A stretch of DNA of 64,000 bases from Massospora cicadina (Eukaryota > Entomophthoromycota > Entomophthoromycetes > Entomophthorales > Entomophthoraceae). The translations under genes were made by a program, and so were the position numbers. Of the stretch, positions 34,641-44,460 are shown piece after piece. The stretch lies in assembly GCA_022478985.1 (NCBI GenBank), contig JAKSZP010009491.1, positions 47,781-111,780 on the forward strand, in the 5' to 3' direction. The number at the start of each line of letters is the position of its first letter. The stretch's first letter is position 1. The notes below the pieces were generated by a model. It saw only the letters and a program-made list of their open reading frames with translations, searched no databases and was not told the DNA's origin.

Positions 34641-34960
34641 TATGTTTAACTCTTTTATTTTGTATCCCCACTTAAATTGCAGAAGTATAATTTCAAAGCA
34701 AAGGTAAGCACTTTTTAGTTTTTGGCTATCTAGGAGTTAGGAAAAACATTCACTGGATTTTTGTTCATTATCCAAATTTAAATTACAGGTTTATAATTTT
34801 ATTGCATAGGTAAGCACATTAAAAGGGTTTGGTTATTTAAGATTTAGGAAAACTATCACCAGATAAATATTTTTATATTCCTTGCTTAAATTGCAAAAAA
34901 TATATTCAACACAAAGGCTAGCATTTTAATAGTTTTTGGTTATTTAGGAAGATATTTACT
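34640..34960 (+). repeat. Tandem 106-bp units with splice-site-like borders, array A
   Basis: Three units. Donor-like GTAAGC (or GCTAGC) falls at 34704, 34810 and 34917, i.e. spaced 106 and 107 bases. Before the first two lies a 21-base block (AAGTATAATTTCAAAGCAAAG in the first) preceded by TTGCAG or TTACAG; the third has lost its acceptor (TTGCAAA). The spacers contain TTTTTGG(T/C)TAT and CACTGGAT/CACCAGAT phrases in register. Confidence 0.8.
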
Positions 34961-35483
34961 AGATATTTTATTTTTATTAGTTTATCAGTAAAAATTAATT
35001 TTTAGTTAATAGTTTTTTAATTTTTTATCACAGCATGACATTCTTAAATTTGAAGTGTGTTATTAAGCTCATTTTAAAGTAAACTTTTTAATGGTTTTAT
35101 TTATTTTTACTATCTATAGATATTACTTTATTAAATTTATTAGATGTTTGTTCCCATTATGATCATCTGTGATCTAATTTTTTTCAGTGTTATCTTTTCA
35201 AGATAATTTTTTGATGATTATACTTATTTTTACTAGATTTTTGTCACCAATATGATCATTTGTAATCATCTGAAATATTTGCAAACTTTTTAAGGTGAGA
35301 TTTGCTTCTTATTTTAATATGGTTAGTAATTTTATTAGTTTAATTTCAGCACAAACTATTGTAATTTCTATGTTTACTATCATCATCAGGGTAAGGTTTT
35401 AATATTTTTATTTGATCTAGTATAAAGTATTATTTTGCTAGTTTAAAATCTTAAAAACTGTTTTTATCCTAAACATTTGGTAA
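34961..35483 (+). repeat. Second class of intron-like repeat in copy A
   Basis: Acceptor- and donor-like pairs continue at about 90-110-base spacing: ATCACAG then CATGACATTC at 35030, TTTTTTTCAG at 35186, TTTTTAAGGTGAG at 35289, TTAATTTCAG at 35347 and CATCAGGGTAAGG at 35388. The intervening blocks (ATGATCATCTG and ATGATCATTTG near 35158 and 35249) repeat with variation. No long open frame runs through them. Confidence 0.5.
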
Positions 35484-36548
35484 TGTAAGTCTTGGTGAAT
35501 GTCCTCTGGGTGTCGATTAGGCCATCCTTCCATTCCCAAGCAAGAAGGTACCAAAGAGGATAGCCATACCCCTCATTACTCAGGGCAATCTCACTCATGT
35601 GGTAGATGAGTGCTGGGTAATAGCCCTTCTGCTTCAGAACTCACTTCTGGTACCCACACTCTCCTTGGAAGAACTGTTATGAGGAATCAGTAAAATCTGC
35701 ACTGAGATTGCCAAAATGGAATCAATCGCAAATAATTTGAGTGGCAATTAGCCTGATACTCAGATTTCAAATGGTCAAAAAGGTATGAAGACTGAGCTAT
35801 CAGCTGGAATACCTGATGGTTGTGATTCAGTTTACTTGATGATTGAAAAATCCCCCCTCCCAAATCTGTTAGGCATCACCCCCAATGGGCAGCTTTCTGC
35901 CAGCAAATTGGGTGTTGCACCTGATGCAATGATACTGACTGCAACTTAGCCTGCTACTGAATTTTATGATGTTGATCCCCAAGGAACTAACCTGCCTATT
36001 CCCAAATAGTTTACCGCTTAGGTTGAACTGACTGCAACTCAGTCTGCCACCAAATTTTATGATGTTGGTCCCCAGAGAACTAACCTGCCCATTTCTGAAT
36101 AGTTCACCGCTTAGTGCAAACTTGCAGAACCCAATCTCAGCTTGTTTTCCCTCAAAATTGACAACTATTTAATCAGGCGCATTGCACTGAGAAAATTTTT
36201 GGTCAATTCTCCTTCCTTAAATTTTCTAATAAAAATAACTTTTCACTAAAATCCTATTTTTATCTGTTGAGAATTAAAATTATTTGAGGTGGGCTGACCT
36301 TGGGACAAATATACCACACCAAGAATATTTTTTTAGCCAGTACAGGTTTCAAACTCAAAACCTGCACTAGGGGTGGAAGCAATTTTACCCTCTTGGCTAA
36401 CCACCCTTTCTGTTGAGAATTAAGCTTCCTTCCAGTTCCATATCCATCATATCAGCAGCAGTGCCTCTGGCATTCTGGTTTGCCACTTGGATACTCTGGC
36501 ATCCAGGCTGGCAGGCCAGTCTAATTCTTACTTGCTGTTTGCCTAACA
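35484..36548 (+). mobile_element. Solo LTR S3 (chromodomain-Ty3 LTR superfamily)
   Basis: 1065 bp from TGTAAGTC to CCTAACA with a perfect 5-bp duplication GGTAA at 35479-35483 and 36549-36553. It most resembles the LTRs at 57768 and 62625, lacks about 230 bp of their middle part, and carries a SINE insertion at 36278-36408. It retains the conserved LTR peptide frame in decayed form near 35535-35640. Confidence 0.94.
36278..36408 (-). mobile_element. Short tRNA-headed SINE (family 2, copy a) inside LTR S3
   Basis: 131 bp flanked by a perfect 15-bp duplication TCTGTTGAGAATTAA (36263-36277 and 36409-36423). The LTRs at 57768 and 62625 show the empty site as TTTATATGTTAAAAATTAAG. Minus-strand head GGTGGTTAGCCAAGAGGG fits an A box; GAGTTTGAAACCTG is a decayed B box. 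Tail GTCCCAAGGTCAGCCCACC is shared with the copy at 29110-29234. Confidence 0.88.
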
Positions 36549-37250
36549 GGTAATATTATTCTAAGGTTAGTTTTGATCTTTTCTTCTTGATCTGATATAA
36601 TATACTAATATACTAATATACTTATTGCTTATTTTGAGCTGCAATAGATTGGTGAAAAATTAAATTATGCTTAGGATTTTCCAGGCTTTAATATTCTAAA
36701 CAATTTTAGTATCAACAATTATAGGTTTCAAAAAATATTGCCTTTTTCTATTATGACTATATTTAAGTGTTTGCTCTTTTATTGATTGGCTATCCTAATA
36801 TCTAGTATTTATTTTCTACTATACTTCACCTAAATCAAATAACCTTGAATAGCTATACTTTAATTGGTAATAAAGCACTTGTAGATTATTTATTCAGTTT
36901 GTTTAAGTTTGTGAGCTTAATTATATTAGGAGTTTTTATTAGGAGTTATACTATTATTTTCTAGCCATGAGGGCAACAGCAAAGCTTTTAGTCTGAGTGT
37001 CACAAATGATAGTTTTAAGGTATTATACTATCCTATCATAAGTATTTTGAACCTTAGAGCATTGCTCAGAGTTAAATTTATATAGTAATAAATTAGCTCA
37101 CAGGCCATGAGGTCAACATTAAAGCTGTTAGTCCAAGTGGGACAAATAGTTATTAAAGGTAAATAGGGCAAAGAGCATAGCAGAGGCACAACCCTAAGGC
37201 TGTGCTGGTGCAAGCTCATCCTTCAAAACCCCCATATAAGAAGTGACACT
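36549..37250. repeat. Distal part of segmental copy A with paired 48-bp motifs
   Basis: Contains two copies of a block of about 48 bases, GAGGGCAACAGCAAAGC to GTCACAAATGATAG (36968-37014) and GAGGTCAACATTAAAGC to GGGACAAATAG (37109-37150), each preceded by an AG-ending acceptor-like phrase. The same pair recurs at 42816 and 42967 in copy B. No gene recognised. Confidence 0.55.
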
Positions 37251-37894
37251 GCATGCCTTTTCTGAGGGTTACCCTTCTGAGATCAAGGTGCTGTTTTGTA
37301 TGTTTTTTGAGATAATTGATTTGAAACATGATTTTATAATCTGATTTGCTAATATTGATACTAAGTATAATTTATTAAATAATTTTTAGTTTTAAGACAC
37401 TTTAAATTAAATTCTTTTTTAAGGCATGATTCAGTGGTTCAAATAAATGGTGATTAAAGCTTAAACTGATCCCAATCAAATTTGAGATTTTGTTAGTAGG
37501 GCAAAAATCTTTCATGCACATAGATTTTATACCCCCACCCTGCAAAATAACAGCCAATTGGAGGTATTTGGAGCATTCCAAAAGTTAGTAAATTAAATAT
37601 TTTAATTCTCTGGTACAAACCATTTATCTTATAGATGATTTACCATCAAATAAGTCAAATCTAATCTTTAGTATATTTAGCTATATAAACTAGCTACAAA
37701 ATCTAACCAATCAAATTTCATCTAATTTAAGCTCTGCTGATGAGCTTGACATAAAATTTTATTGTAAATTGATTCTTTAAATCTTTTAACAATGGTAAAG
37801 TGTAAATATGTATCATGTTTTTAAGTAAGGTTTACTCAACTAAAGATTTAAACTTAAGTATTTTACTAAAATATAAAGATTTTAAAGTGCTAAT
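37251..37894. other. Spacer between segmental copies
   Basis: AT-rich sequence with no supportable gene; copy B becomes recognisable at about 37790-37900. Confidence 0.4.
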
Positions 37895-38520
37895 TATTTT
37901 AGTGATAATACCTTTACTTAAATTGCAGAAGTATAATTTTTATTAAAAATGTAAGCACTTTATTTATTAGTTTTTAATTAATTAGGAAAACTATTACTAG
38001 ATTGTTGTTTTCATTATCCCCTTTTATTTTGCAAAATTATAATTTTAATGCTAAAGGTAAGCACTTTTTAGTTTTTAGATTATTATGATTTAAAAATTCA
38101 CTAAATAGTTGTTTTCATTATCCTGCTTTAATTACTAAATTATAATTTTAATGAAAAGTTAAGCGCATTAAAAGTTTTTGTTTTTATGATTTAGGAGAAC
38201 ATTTATTAGATAGATGTTTTCAATATTCTTGCTTAAATTCCAGGTTATAATTTCAATACAAGGGTAAGCATATTAATAGTTTTTGGTTATTTTAGGAAAA
38301 ATAATTACTAGATATTTGTTTTTACTACCCCCATTTAAAATTTTCAGAAGTATACTTTCAATGTAAAGATAAGCACATTGGTATTTTTGATTATTTATGA
38401 TCTAAGAAAATTATTCACTAGATAGATGTTTTCAATATCCTTGCTTAAATTGCAGAATTATAAAGTTTAACACAAAGGTAAGCATTTTAATAGTTTTTGG
38501 TATTTTTAAACATTCACAAA
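37895..38520 (+). repeat. Tandem 106-bp units with splice-site-like borders, array B
   Basis: Six units. Donor-like sites fall at 37951, 38057, 38158, 38264, 38368 and 38478 (spacings 106, 101, 106, 104, 110). Four are exact GTAAGC; the others are GTTAAGC and GATAAGC. Acceptor-like TTGCAG, TTCCAG, TTTCAG and TTGCAG precede units one, four, five and six, each 20-22 bases upstream of the donor. Spacer phrases GGAAAA(C/A)TATTA, CTAGAT and TGTTTTCA(T/A)TATCC are in register. Confidence 0.82.
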
Positions 38521-38817
38521 ATATTTATTTTTACTAGATAAGCAGTAAAAAGTAATTTTAATTAATAGTTATATTAATGTTTGATCCCATCATGACATAC
38601 TTAGATTTGAAGAGTGCTGTTGAACTCATTTTAAGGTAAGGTTTTTTGGTTTTACTTATTTTTTTCTATCTGTAGCTATTAATTAAATAAATTCATTAGA
38701 GGTTTTTTTCCAGTATGATCATCTGAGATCTGAGTTTCTCATCAGTACCTTTTTAAATTTTTTCATTGTTATCTTTTCAAGGTAAGTTTTTTTAATGATT
38801 ATAATTATTTTACACTA
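38521..38817 (+). repeat. Second class of intron-like repeat in copy B
   Basis: Donor-like GTAAGG at 38636 and GTAAGT at 38782 follow TTTTAAG and TTTCAAG, matching the copy A positions around 35083 and 35204. The series continues after S4 at 40193, 40287, 40375 and 40481. Confidence 0.55.
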
Positions 38818-40136
38818 TGTTATAATTTTGGCAATATTGTTGAGATACACATAGGGTTTTTGCACACAGTTGACCCACTGAGCAATGGATGGACAATGTG
38901 GAGATTTCCAGTCCCTGAAACAACCAGTAAAAAATTTAACAAAATATTAAGCCACAGCTTTAACCACACTACTTTTTTTGATATCATATAAATATCAGAA
39001 TGCTTCTGTTCCATGCTCTCTTCCTACCAAGAATCCTCTCATTCCAATTGTTGGGATTCTCAACAGTTTAAATGAAGCCTCAACTTGGGGCTTCAAACTT
39101 ATTATGTATTTTGGGAAATATCAACATATATTTACTAAAATTAATCTACCAATTGATGCTTTGTTAGTCTAAAGTCTAAAATCATTATTAACTTCAATTT
39201 ACTTAGCATCATCCAAATTCAATTAATATTGGATGAACTTGAGATAAATCATAATCAAACTTCTCCACTAATTGATAATCCTGGCTGATAAACTATCACA
39301 ACTATTATTTTAACCTGGAGGGGACAAATCCCTTATTTCAATGTTATCATATCTCAAACTTCACCTTATCTTATGAGTACTTTATCTGTTACCTACTTCT
39401 CTTTATTCTCTAAAAGATTTAGGATAATATTACCTAATCTATTTCCAGTTTCAACAGGGCTTGCGCTGATCATTCCTTATATCCCTTAACTTATCCCTTA
39501 TTTTACTAGCACTATTTAAGGTGCAGATGATTTATTTAATAAAATAACTTTAATGCTTTACCTCTTTTGGCTCTTTAGTAGATGTTCATTATCTCTCTTG
39601 GGACCTCTGAACCAGTGTGGTTAAATACCTATCAACTTTTGGGACCTCTGAACCTGCCTAGGTCGAGTCCCTAACTATTTACTATTAGGACCTCTGAAGC
39701 TATTATTAAGGTTAAGTCTTCCTCTCACCTGTCCACCTCAGTAAGCTTTGAAAGACCCACCTTCAGATCTCCCTTAGTCTTGACACCAATCTTCTTATCT
39801 TGCTTGTATATCCATGACTTTTATTAATACCAAACCTTTTGCTTAAACTATTCAGTTTCACCATATTCTCATTGGTCCTGGCAGAGTCTACTATCCATTA
39901 AATTACATTTGCCTTAGTTTGAAGCAATCTACTAATTATTTGTCATAAATTGACATCACCTTATCACCTGATTTGGAGGCGATTCACTAAGTATTTATTT
40001 GAAGCTCAGTATCACCCTATCGCCTTATGTTAAGGCAATCTTCATCCATATTATTAAAAATACTTGATCAGCCAATCTCACTCATTCCACCCTAAATATT
40101 TAGGGCTTATCATCCAGTCATATCAGAATCATGACA
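38818..40136. mobile_element. Solo LTR S4 of a separate family
   Basis: 1319 bp beginning TGTTATAATT and ending CATGACA, flanked by CACTA at 38813-38817 and 40137-40141. Removing it restores the alignment of copy B with copy A. The interior has no large open frame and includes GGGACCTCTGAAC repeats at 39600 and 39641 with a shorter one at 39687. Orientation is unknown. No other copy is in the window. Confidence 0.7.
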
Positions 40137-40592
40137 CACTAGACTTATATCTCCAATATGATCATCTGTAATCATCTAAAATGACTTTCAAGGTAAGCTT
40201 TTTGATGAATATACTTATTTTTAATATATGTTTGTTTTAAGTATAATCATTTAAATCTTTAAAATGATTACAAATATCTTTTTAAGGTGAGTTTTGCTTC
40301 TTATTTGGTAATAACCAAGAATATATTGATTTTGGCATAAACTATTGTTATTTTTTGTATACTAACAATAATAGGTAAGTTTTGATATTTTTACTTGATC
40401 TAATATAAAGTAGTAGTTTTGTTGATTTTGATTTTACCATAAACTGTTACTATTCTAAACACTTGTTAGTATTTTTTCAAGATAAGTTTTGAACTTTTCT
40501 ACTTAAGTGTTAAAATATATTAATATATTTATTGCTTATTTTTAGGTGATAGATTGGTGATCAATTAATTCATTTAGTTTTCTCCATGTTTT
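40137..40592 (+). repeat. Continuation of segmental copy B
   Basis: Intron-like repeats with donor-like sites at 40193 (GTAAGC), 40287 (GTGAGT), 40375 (GTAAGT) and 40481 (ATAAGT). No open frame of useful length. Confidence 0.5.
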
Positions 40593-42513
40593 TTTTATTT
40601 AACTAAGGTAAGCCAACCAGGGGACAGAAATTACCAAACTAAAACTAAATATAATAATAAAAAAATAATTAAAACAAAGCACCAAAAATGGATGCATTGA
40701 TTGAATCCTACCTATCAAAATATCCAACCAGGTGGGCAGCGGATACTGCTATACCTCTATGGTGGATGGGGAGGGGGGATTGGGGGGCTCATCTTTGGCC
40801 GCATCCATCTCATCCCAGAGTAGGGTGCATGTTAAGGCAGATAGTAAGGGTATGGGGGCATTGGCGGTATGGGGTTCAATATTCTTGATGACTGGAACTT
40901 CCAAATAGTTGCCAACCATCAAAATGGCAATGATGTATTTGGTCAAAGCATCTTCAGCTTTGAGGCAGGCGTCTGGGAGTTTAACAAACATGGCAATGTT
41001 GGTTCAGGTTATTTTTGCTTTTGGATTCCATGCTACTGTTACCACGTTCTGAATGGCTTCAGTGACGTTTTTGTGTAATGTTTTAATATTGATCTTACTT
41101 TGTTTAGTAAGAGTATTGGGGATAATGGGGGGTGGAATTCCTCCTGCAAGTGCAGCCACAGATTTGGAAGCAGCTTTGTGGAGCAGACGGCAGTCTGGTG
41201 TGGTGGCTGCTTCTACTGCAAGCTGATGGTCACTGTAGAACAGTTCAGCGTTAGGTTGTGGGGCATATTTTTGAGGCGGGAATTTTGCATCCCATTCTGC
41301 ATTACAGAACCGCTTGACTTGCAGCGATGGTTCCTCAATGAAGTTACCTGATTTGTCAATTTCATCCAAATACTCCCATGGGTTTTGGTTGAATTGGATT
41401 GGGGAATTGGCGTATGGTTGAGGATTGGCTGGTTTTCTGTATTTTGCCTGGGATCAAACCAGGGTCCAATCCTGCACTTGATTGGAAGAATCACGTGTGG
41501 CCCTGGGACAAGGTGGATGCTGATTGGTGGCTGCAGGTGCAGCTGCAGCATCAGGCATTGGAGGAGGGGAAGGTAGGATTGTACCTCATGTCAGAGTTGG
41601 CATGGGGTGGGCGGCAGATTGGAGATCATCAGGTAAACTTTCAGCATCAGCGGAAGTTTCTGAGTATGGGCACTTGCATTTTGAGTGGTCTAACTTGAAG
41701 CAGGATGGACAAATCGTCCATCCGCCCTCAACGCGGGCCCAGAATGGATGGTCAGGGGCAGATGGGATGGTGGCATGAGGTGGAATTGCTAAAGAAATTT
41801 TAGTAAATTCAGGGCTGATCATGGCATATACCTGAGGCCCAGCAAGGCGTGTGGCCCCATTTGGGACCACAAATTGCAAGATGGGGTTGGCGCTGTAGGC
41901 TGCCAAACCTTCCATCAGCCCCTGGTGGAGCACTTCAGGGGGAGGTGGGTGGGCAAAACAGCGAACTAGACCACCAAGGTGGTGTCCGCTGAGAGCTAGG
42001 TCTGAGTTGTTGGAAGGGGAATATTATTAAATATTAATGGCACTGTTTCTGCAGTGGTGGCATCTGCTTCACAGGGAAGCCAAGATCAAAGTACCCCTTA
42101 TAGGGGCGGAAATCAATAAAACAGGCTGGTGTCATCACTGCCTGAGCCATTTTGATAATGTCTTGGTTGTCATAGGGGAAGAGTTTCCCATATTTGACCC
42201 TAAGGCTGAAACACATGTTGCTCCGGGGAGCACCAGGGGGCAGCAGGGCACCACTTGGGTTCAGGCAAGATGGGCATCAAAATCCTTGGGAGGAACGAAT
42301 TGTCACAAGGGTTTGGAATGACTGGGTGGGTCAGTCTGAGTGCGTTTTTTTGTTGGATGGAAAATGGAGGGGGTGTTTTGCCACTGCCCCACACTGGGAC
42401 AGTCAGCGGGGGATCCAATGACATTGGAGCAAGACTTCAGTGGGTGATTGAGTGTTTGCTTTTAATTTATCAAATAAATTGCTCATAAAGTTACGCTGAG
42501 CATAGAGAGTTTA
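40593..42513 (-). mobile_element. ORF1-only LINE-like element X2, complete
   Basis: 1921 bp on the minus strand bounded by a perfect 15-bp duplication TTTTCTCCATGTTTT (40578-40592 and 42514-42528), typical of target-primed reverse transcription. Its 3' end is CTTAGTTAAATAAAAAA. It encodes a single zinc-knuckle protein and no reverse transcriptase or endonuclease, so it must be mobilised in trans. The last 40 bases resemble the tails of the LINE and of SINE1. Confidence 0.85.
40749..42424 (-). pseudogene. Zinc-knuckle protein of X2, with stops
   Basis: From 41933 to 40749 one frame is open except for three TGA codons (41586, 41454, 41004). It contains NPILQFVVPN, AMISPEFTKISLAIPP, a canonical knuckle CPSCFKLDHSKCKCP (about 41690-41735), a Pro/Ala-rich linker and a C-terminal part with VKRFCNAEWDAKFPP and TLHKNVTEAIQNVVTVAW. 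It ends at a TAG at 40749. The N-terminal third (42034-42424) is in two other frames. RNA binding is inferred from the knuckle; it resembles an ORF1-type protein but I do not recognise the family. Confidence 0.7.
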
Positions 42514-42528
42514 TTTTCTCCATGTTTT

Positions 42529-43340
42529 AAAATTTTAAATAATTAACCATTATCAATGATTATTTTTTATTTCAGCTAGTATAACTTTTATTTTAATATA
42601 GCATTGTTAAAGTGTTTGCTCTTTTAAGAATCATCTTATATATAATATATATTTAATTTCTATAAATCTTTAATAAGATCAATAAACCTTGACCAGATAT
42701 GATTTATTTTTACTAAAGCGCTTGATCATATTGATTATGCTAAGCTTGCTTGAGTTATAAGCCTAAATATTTTATAGAGTTTTATATTTTGAGTTATGCT
42801 ACTATTTCCTCAGCCACAAGGGCAACAGCAAAGCTGTTAGTCCAAGTGTCACAAATTATAGGCTTTATGATATTTATACCATAATAAATCATACTATCAT
42901 TAGTATTTTGAACCTTAGAGCATTGCTTAGAGTTATACTTTTAGAGCAATAGTTTGCTTATAGAGAACAAGGGCAACAGCTACGCTTTTAGTCTGAGTGG
43001 CACAAATGGTAGGCTGTATGGTATTTGGGTAGATTTTGGGTTATTTTGGTGCTCGCTGGTGTGTTTTTGCCTAATCTTCAACAATATAACCGCAGGAGAT
43101 GTAATACTCTCTAATGTCAGAATAATTGATTCAGGGCTTTTTTTACTTACCAATTATATTAAAAAAACTTAATAAACTGAAACGTTGGTTTTTATGTGTT
43201 TTCATTATATGTGGCAAAGGTGACAAAAAGCAAACACCCTTGATATCAGGATTTTAGTATTTAAACCGTCTCAAGGCTCTAAGTGAGTCAGACAAAAAAT
43301 ACAGTATAAGCTATTCATGTCCAAATTAGGTAATATGGCT
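42529..43340. repeat. Distal part of segmental copy B
   Basis: Contains the pair of 48-base motifs again, CAAGGGCAACAGCAAAGC (42818) and CAAGGGCAACAGCTACGC (42969), each after an AG-ending phrase and each followed about 30 bases later by CACAAAT. The rest is AT-rich with no supportable gene. Confidence 0.5.
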
Positions 43341-43988
43341 GGTTAATTTATCGGATCATTTTAGACTCACCTCGCTTCAATGCAAGGGCAGATGGGGAAG
43401 TGACAACTGGGAAAATGAACTCATGAGGAAGGGAGTTTATGAATCTAGTCCAATCAGAAGGCGGGAAAATATTTTTACCTTGATAAACCCCTTTTGACCA
43501 TATAAGAGGGGCCAGTCTCCACAGGGTAGACTGTACTAAATTAGATGTGGCCTGGGGAGGAGCCTCCGATGGTCTCTCCAGATTTGGCTGATGATTTGGG
43601 GTAATCCAACCACCTAAACTCGTGGTATTTGGCTGAGTATTATTAATAAATTTATTGCCCCAATTCAAAGGGTTTCACCAAGGATTGGCCAGAGTCTTTT
43701 GGCCGATTTTTGTCCTTAATTTTGTCCTTACTTTGAACTTATACATTTTTCTACACAATTGGACTTGTAATTTTCTGACATTACCCTTCAAGAGTGTTAG
43801 GGTTAGAGTAAAGGTACAAGAATTAGCCATAGAAACGGTCCACAGTAACTCTAATAGCCAGGGATTTGATAGAATACTCATCTCCTCGCTTATAAGTGAT
43901 TACAAATGAGACTTCACAGATAGAACTAAGCTTTTCACTTCTTATAGTGATTTGGTTGTGGTAATACAGTACCAAGTTAGATACTTAG
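43341..43988. other. Unassigned flank left of E3
   Basis: Contains a 106-codon open frame on the minus strand (43348-43668) starting MNWGNKFINNTQPNTTS with SDWTRFINSLPHEFIFP; I do not recognise it. After removing E3, this sequence joins 52157 and may be part of the LTR region of element E4. Confidence 0.35.
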
Positions 43989-44401
43989 TGTCAGAATTTG
44001 AGATAAAAAATGAATCAAATTCCCCACTTCTGGATTGGGCCCTACTAAATTGGTTCCCAAACCTAACCGAGCAAAACTGACTTCAGGATCCTCCTCCCCT
44101 ATTCCTAAGTCACGTGGGGTGGCGTTTCCACCAATTCAGTCAGGTGTGCAGCAGACCCCTTTGAGGATGCCCACAAGATGGCCAATCTGGAAGATCAGGA
44201 AAGACTCTGAATGGATGAGGCCCCGATGATCCCCAAGGCACTGAGTCCCAACTCACCCTATAAATATTGACACTTTTTTGAATTAATAAAGTACTTGGTA
44301 TTCTAATCCAATAAAGTTTCCTTCTTGGCACCTTTTCCAAATTTCCAGCTTTGAGTCACCTTCAAACCTTGGAAACAGTCAAAAGAACTGTAGCACCAAC
44401 A
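43989..44401 (+). repeat. 5' LTR of E3
   Basis: About 413 bp, matching the 3' LTR at 51740-52151 with scattered substitutions. The shared text includes TCACGTGGGGTGGCG, a TATAAATA box near 44259 (CCCTATAAATATTGACA) and the 3' part CAGTCAAAAGAACTGTAGCA. The last bases differ from the 3' LTR (CCAACA instead of TGACA). Just downstream GTGGTGCACTACAGGGGGC is the likely primer-binding region; E4 has a similar block near 53053. Confidence 0.92.
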
Positions 44402-44460
44402 AACGTGGTGCACTACAGGGGGCTTTGAGATGTCCTAGGTGAAAACGGCTATCACAAAAA

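Larger units (their letters stand above)
34480..37250. repeat. Segmental repeat, copy A
   Basis: A diverged direct copy of the block at 37790-43030. The two share, in the same order: the 106-bp units, the CATGACATnCTTAnATTTGAAG segment (35032 and 38591), the ATGATCATCTG segments, a GTGAG(A/T)TTTGCTTCTTAT segment (35295 and 40287), the ATTTGATCTA/TACTTGATCTAATATAAAG segment (35414 and 40396) and the GGGCAACAGCAAAGC motifs (36971 and 42822). Copy A is interrupted only by solo LTR S3. Confidence 0.75.
37790..43030. repeat. Segmental repeat, copy B
   Basis: Second copy of the block at 34480-37250. It is split by solo LTR S4 (38818-40136) and by element X2 (40593-42513); removing both leaves about 2 kb in the same order as copy A. 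It holds six 106-bp units where copy A holds three. Confidence 0.72.

Noticed and set aside
34640..34960. CRISPR-like array
   Set aside because: Regular spacing exists, but whole units including spacers are similar, the sequence is AT-rich and the genome is eukaryotic.
41004..41600. Reading TGA as tryptophan or a recoded codon in the X2 gene
   Set aside because: The TGA codons in the window also replace CGA (LINE position 140, E5 near 59363), and the chitin synthase gene uses normal stops, so decay by C-to-T mutation is the simpler explanation.
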